Below the pieces are notes generated by a model. The model searched no databases. It was not told the DNA's origin and worked only from the letters and a program-made list of their open reading frames with translations. From Desulfobacterales bacterium (GTDB lineage Bacteria > Desulfobacterota > DSM-4660 > Desulfatiglandales > Desulfatiglandaceae): 5,401 nt of DNA. Shown here one piece after another: positions 5,022 through 5,401 of this stretch. The stretch spans positions 1 through 5,401 of the forward strand of contig JAKLQB010000678.1 of assembly GCA_022013615.1 (NCBI GenBank). The letters run 5' to 3'. How positions within the stretch are numbered: position 1 is the stretch's first letter; each line of letters opens with the position of its first letter. The translations under genes were made by a program, and so were the position numbers.

Positions 5022-5401
5022 ATGAGAAGAAAAGAGAAGGAAATCACTGACAAGACTGCTATGGAATCGATCATTTTAAGATCATCTGTGTGCCGTTTGG
5101 CCTTGTCAGAAGAGAATCGTCCATATATTGTTCCCCTTTGTTTTGGGTATGAGGATGATACTTTGTACTTTCATTCTGCCCGGGAAGGCAGGAAATTAGA
5201 TATTCTCAGGAAGAATAATAAAGTCTGTTGCGAGTTTGATATTGATAACGAAATCGTGGAGGCCGATGATGCCTGTGGATGGAGTATGAAATATCAGAGT
5301 GTTATTGGGGCCGGGAAAGGCTCGATCATTGACGATATAGAGTCAAAGCGTAAAGCCCTTAATATCATCATGCAACACTATTCAAGAAATTCCTGCCTTC
5401 C
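5022..5401 (+). CDS. pyridoxamine 5'-phosphate oxidase / NimA-like flavoprotein (partial at right edge)
   Basis: The frame starts at ATG 5022, with GAGGG (5011-5015) six bases upstream, and is still open at the window end after 126 residues. The family is usually about 150-170 residues, so roughly the last quarter is missing. The split-barrel FMN-binding fold is recognisable from CRLALSEENRPYIVPLCFGY (24-43) followed by DDTLYFHSAREGRKLDIL (45-62), then NNKVCCEFD (65-73), KYQSVIGAGKG (90-100) and a helical ESKRKALNIIMQHY (107-120). These blocks in this order typify the NimA/5-nitroimidazole-resistance group of the superfamily. Most members are uncharacterised cytoplasmic FMN or haem-binding proteins; a few reduce nitroimidazoles. 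It is rich in cysteine for its size (C24, C40, C69, C70, C85, C125), consistent with an anaerobe. Its own ribosome binding site and the preceding gap suggest a transcription unit separate from galE. Confidence 0.85.
   Translation, partial: MRRKEKEITDKTAMESIILRSSVCRLALSEENRPYIVPLCFGYEDDTLYFHSAREGRKLDILRKNNKVCCEFDIDNEIVEADDACGWSMKYQSVIGAGKGSIIDDIESKRKALNIIMQHYSRNSCL

Overview
The window reads as a piece of a mesophilic Gram-negative chromosome with moderate GC content. A sulfate-reducing or related deltaproteobacterium (Desulfobacterota) fits best. This rests on three things: a MoxR ATPase paired with a CoxE-like VWA protein, a cysteine-free Crp/Fnr regulator whose best-remembered relatives are deltaproteobacterial, and intergenic palindromes built from TATCCAG/CTGGATR heptamers. 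The assignment is inferred from pattern memory; no database was searched.

Layout, left to right. Bases 1-222 hold the C-terminal tail of a MoxR-type AAA+ ATPase that begins outside the window. Bases 224-340 are a palindromic heptamer-repeat element, followed by an A/C-rich leader and then a CoxE-like VWA protein (381-1574). This gene meets a Crp/Fnr regulator on the minus strand (2258-1575) stop to stop, with no base between. Across a 170-bp divergent region lies an aspartate/glutamate-racemase-family gene on the plus strand (2429-3121), which starts at TTG behind a strong AGGAGG. A 361-bp stretch follows, holding a second, shorter palindrome (3238-3320) and a start-less open stretch of about 50 codons that overlaps the next start codon. 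Then come galE (3483-4493) and a small four-helix membrane protein (4490-4897), which overlap by ATGA. A further 124-bp gap leads to a pyridoxamine-phosphate-oxidase/NimA-like flavoprotein (5022 onward) that runs off the right edge.

How the genes may work together. The MoxR ATPase and VWA protein are a classic pair: an AAA+ remodeller and its VWA adaptor, usually acting in maturation of a metalloenzyme or other complex. The target is not visible here. The Crp/Fnr protein is divergently placed to the racemase and could control it; a sigma70-like promoter facing the racemase carries a small inverted repeat in its spacer. GalE supplies UDP-galactose for surface polysaccharide and is translationally coupled to an unidentified membrane protein.

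No RNA genes, CRISPR arrays, insertion-sequence genes or obvious new defence system are visible. The least explained material is non-coding: the two heptamer palindromes, the orphan open stretch before galE, and the unidentified membrane protein tied to galE.
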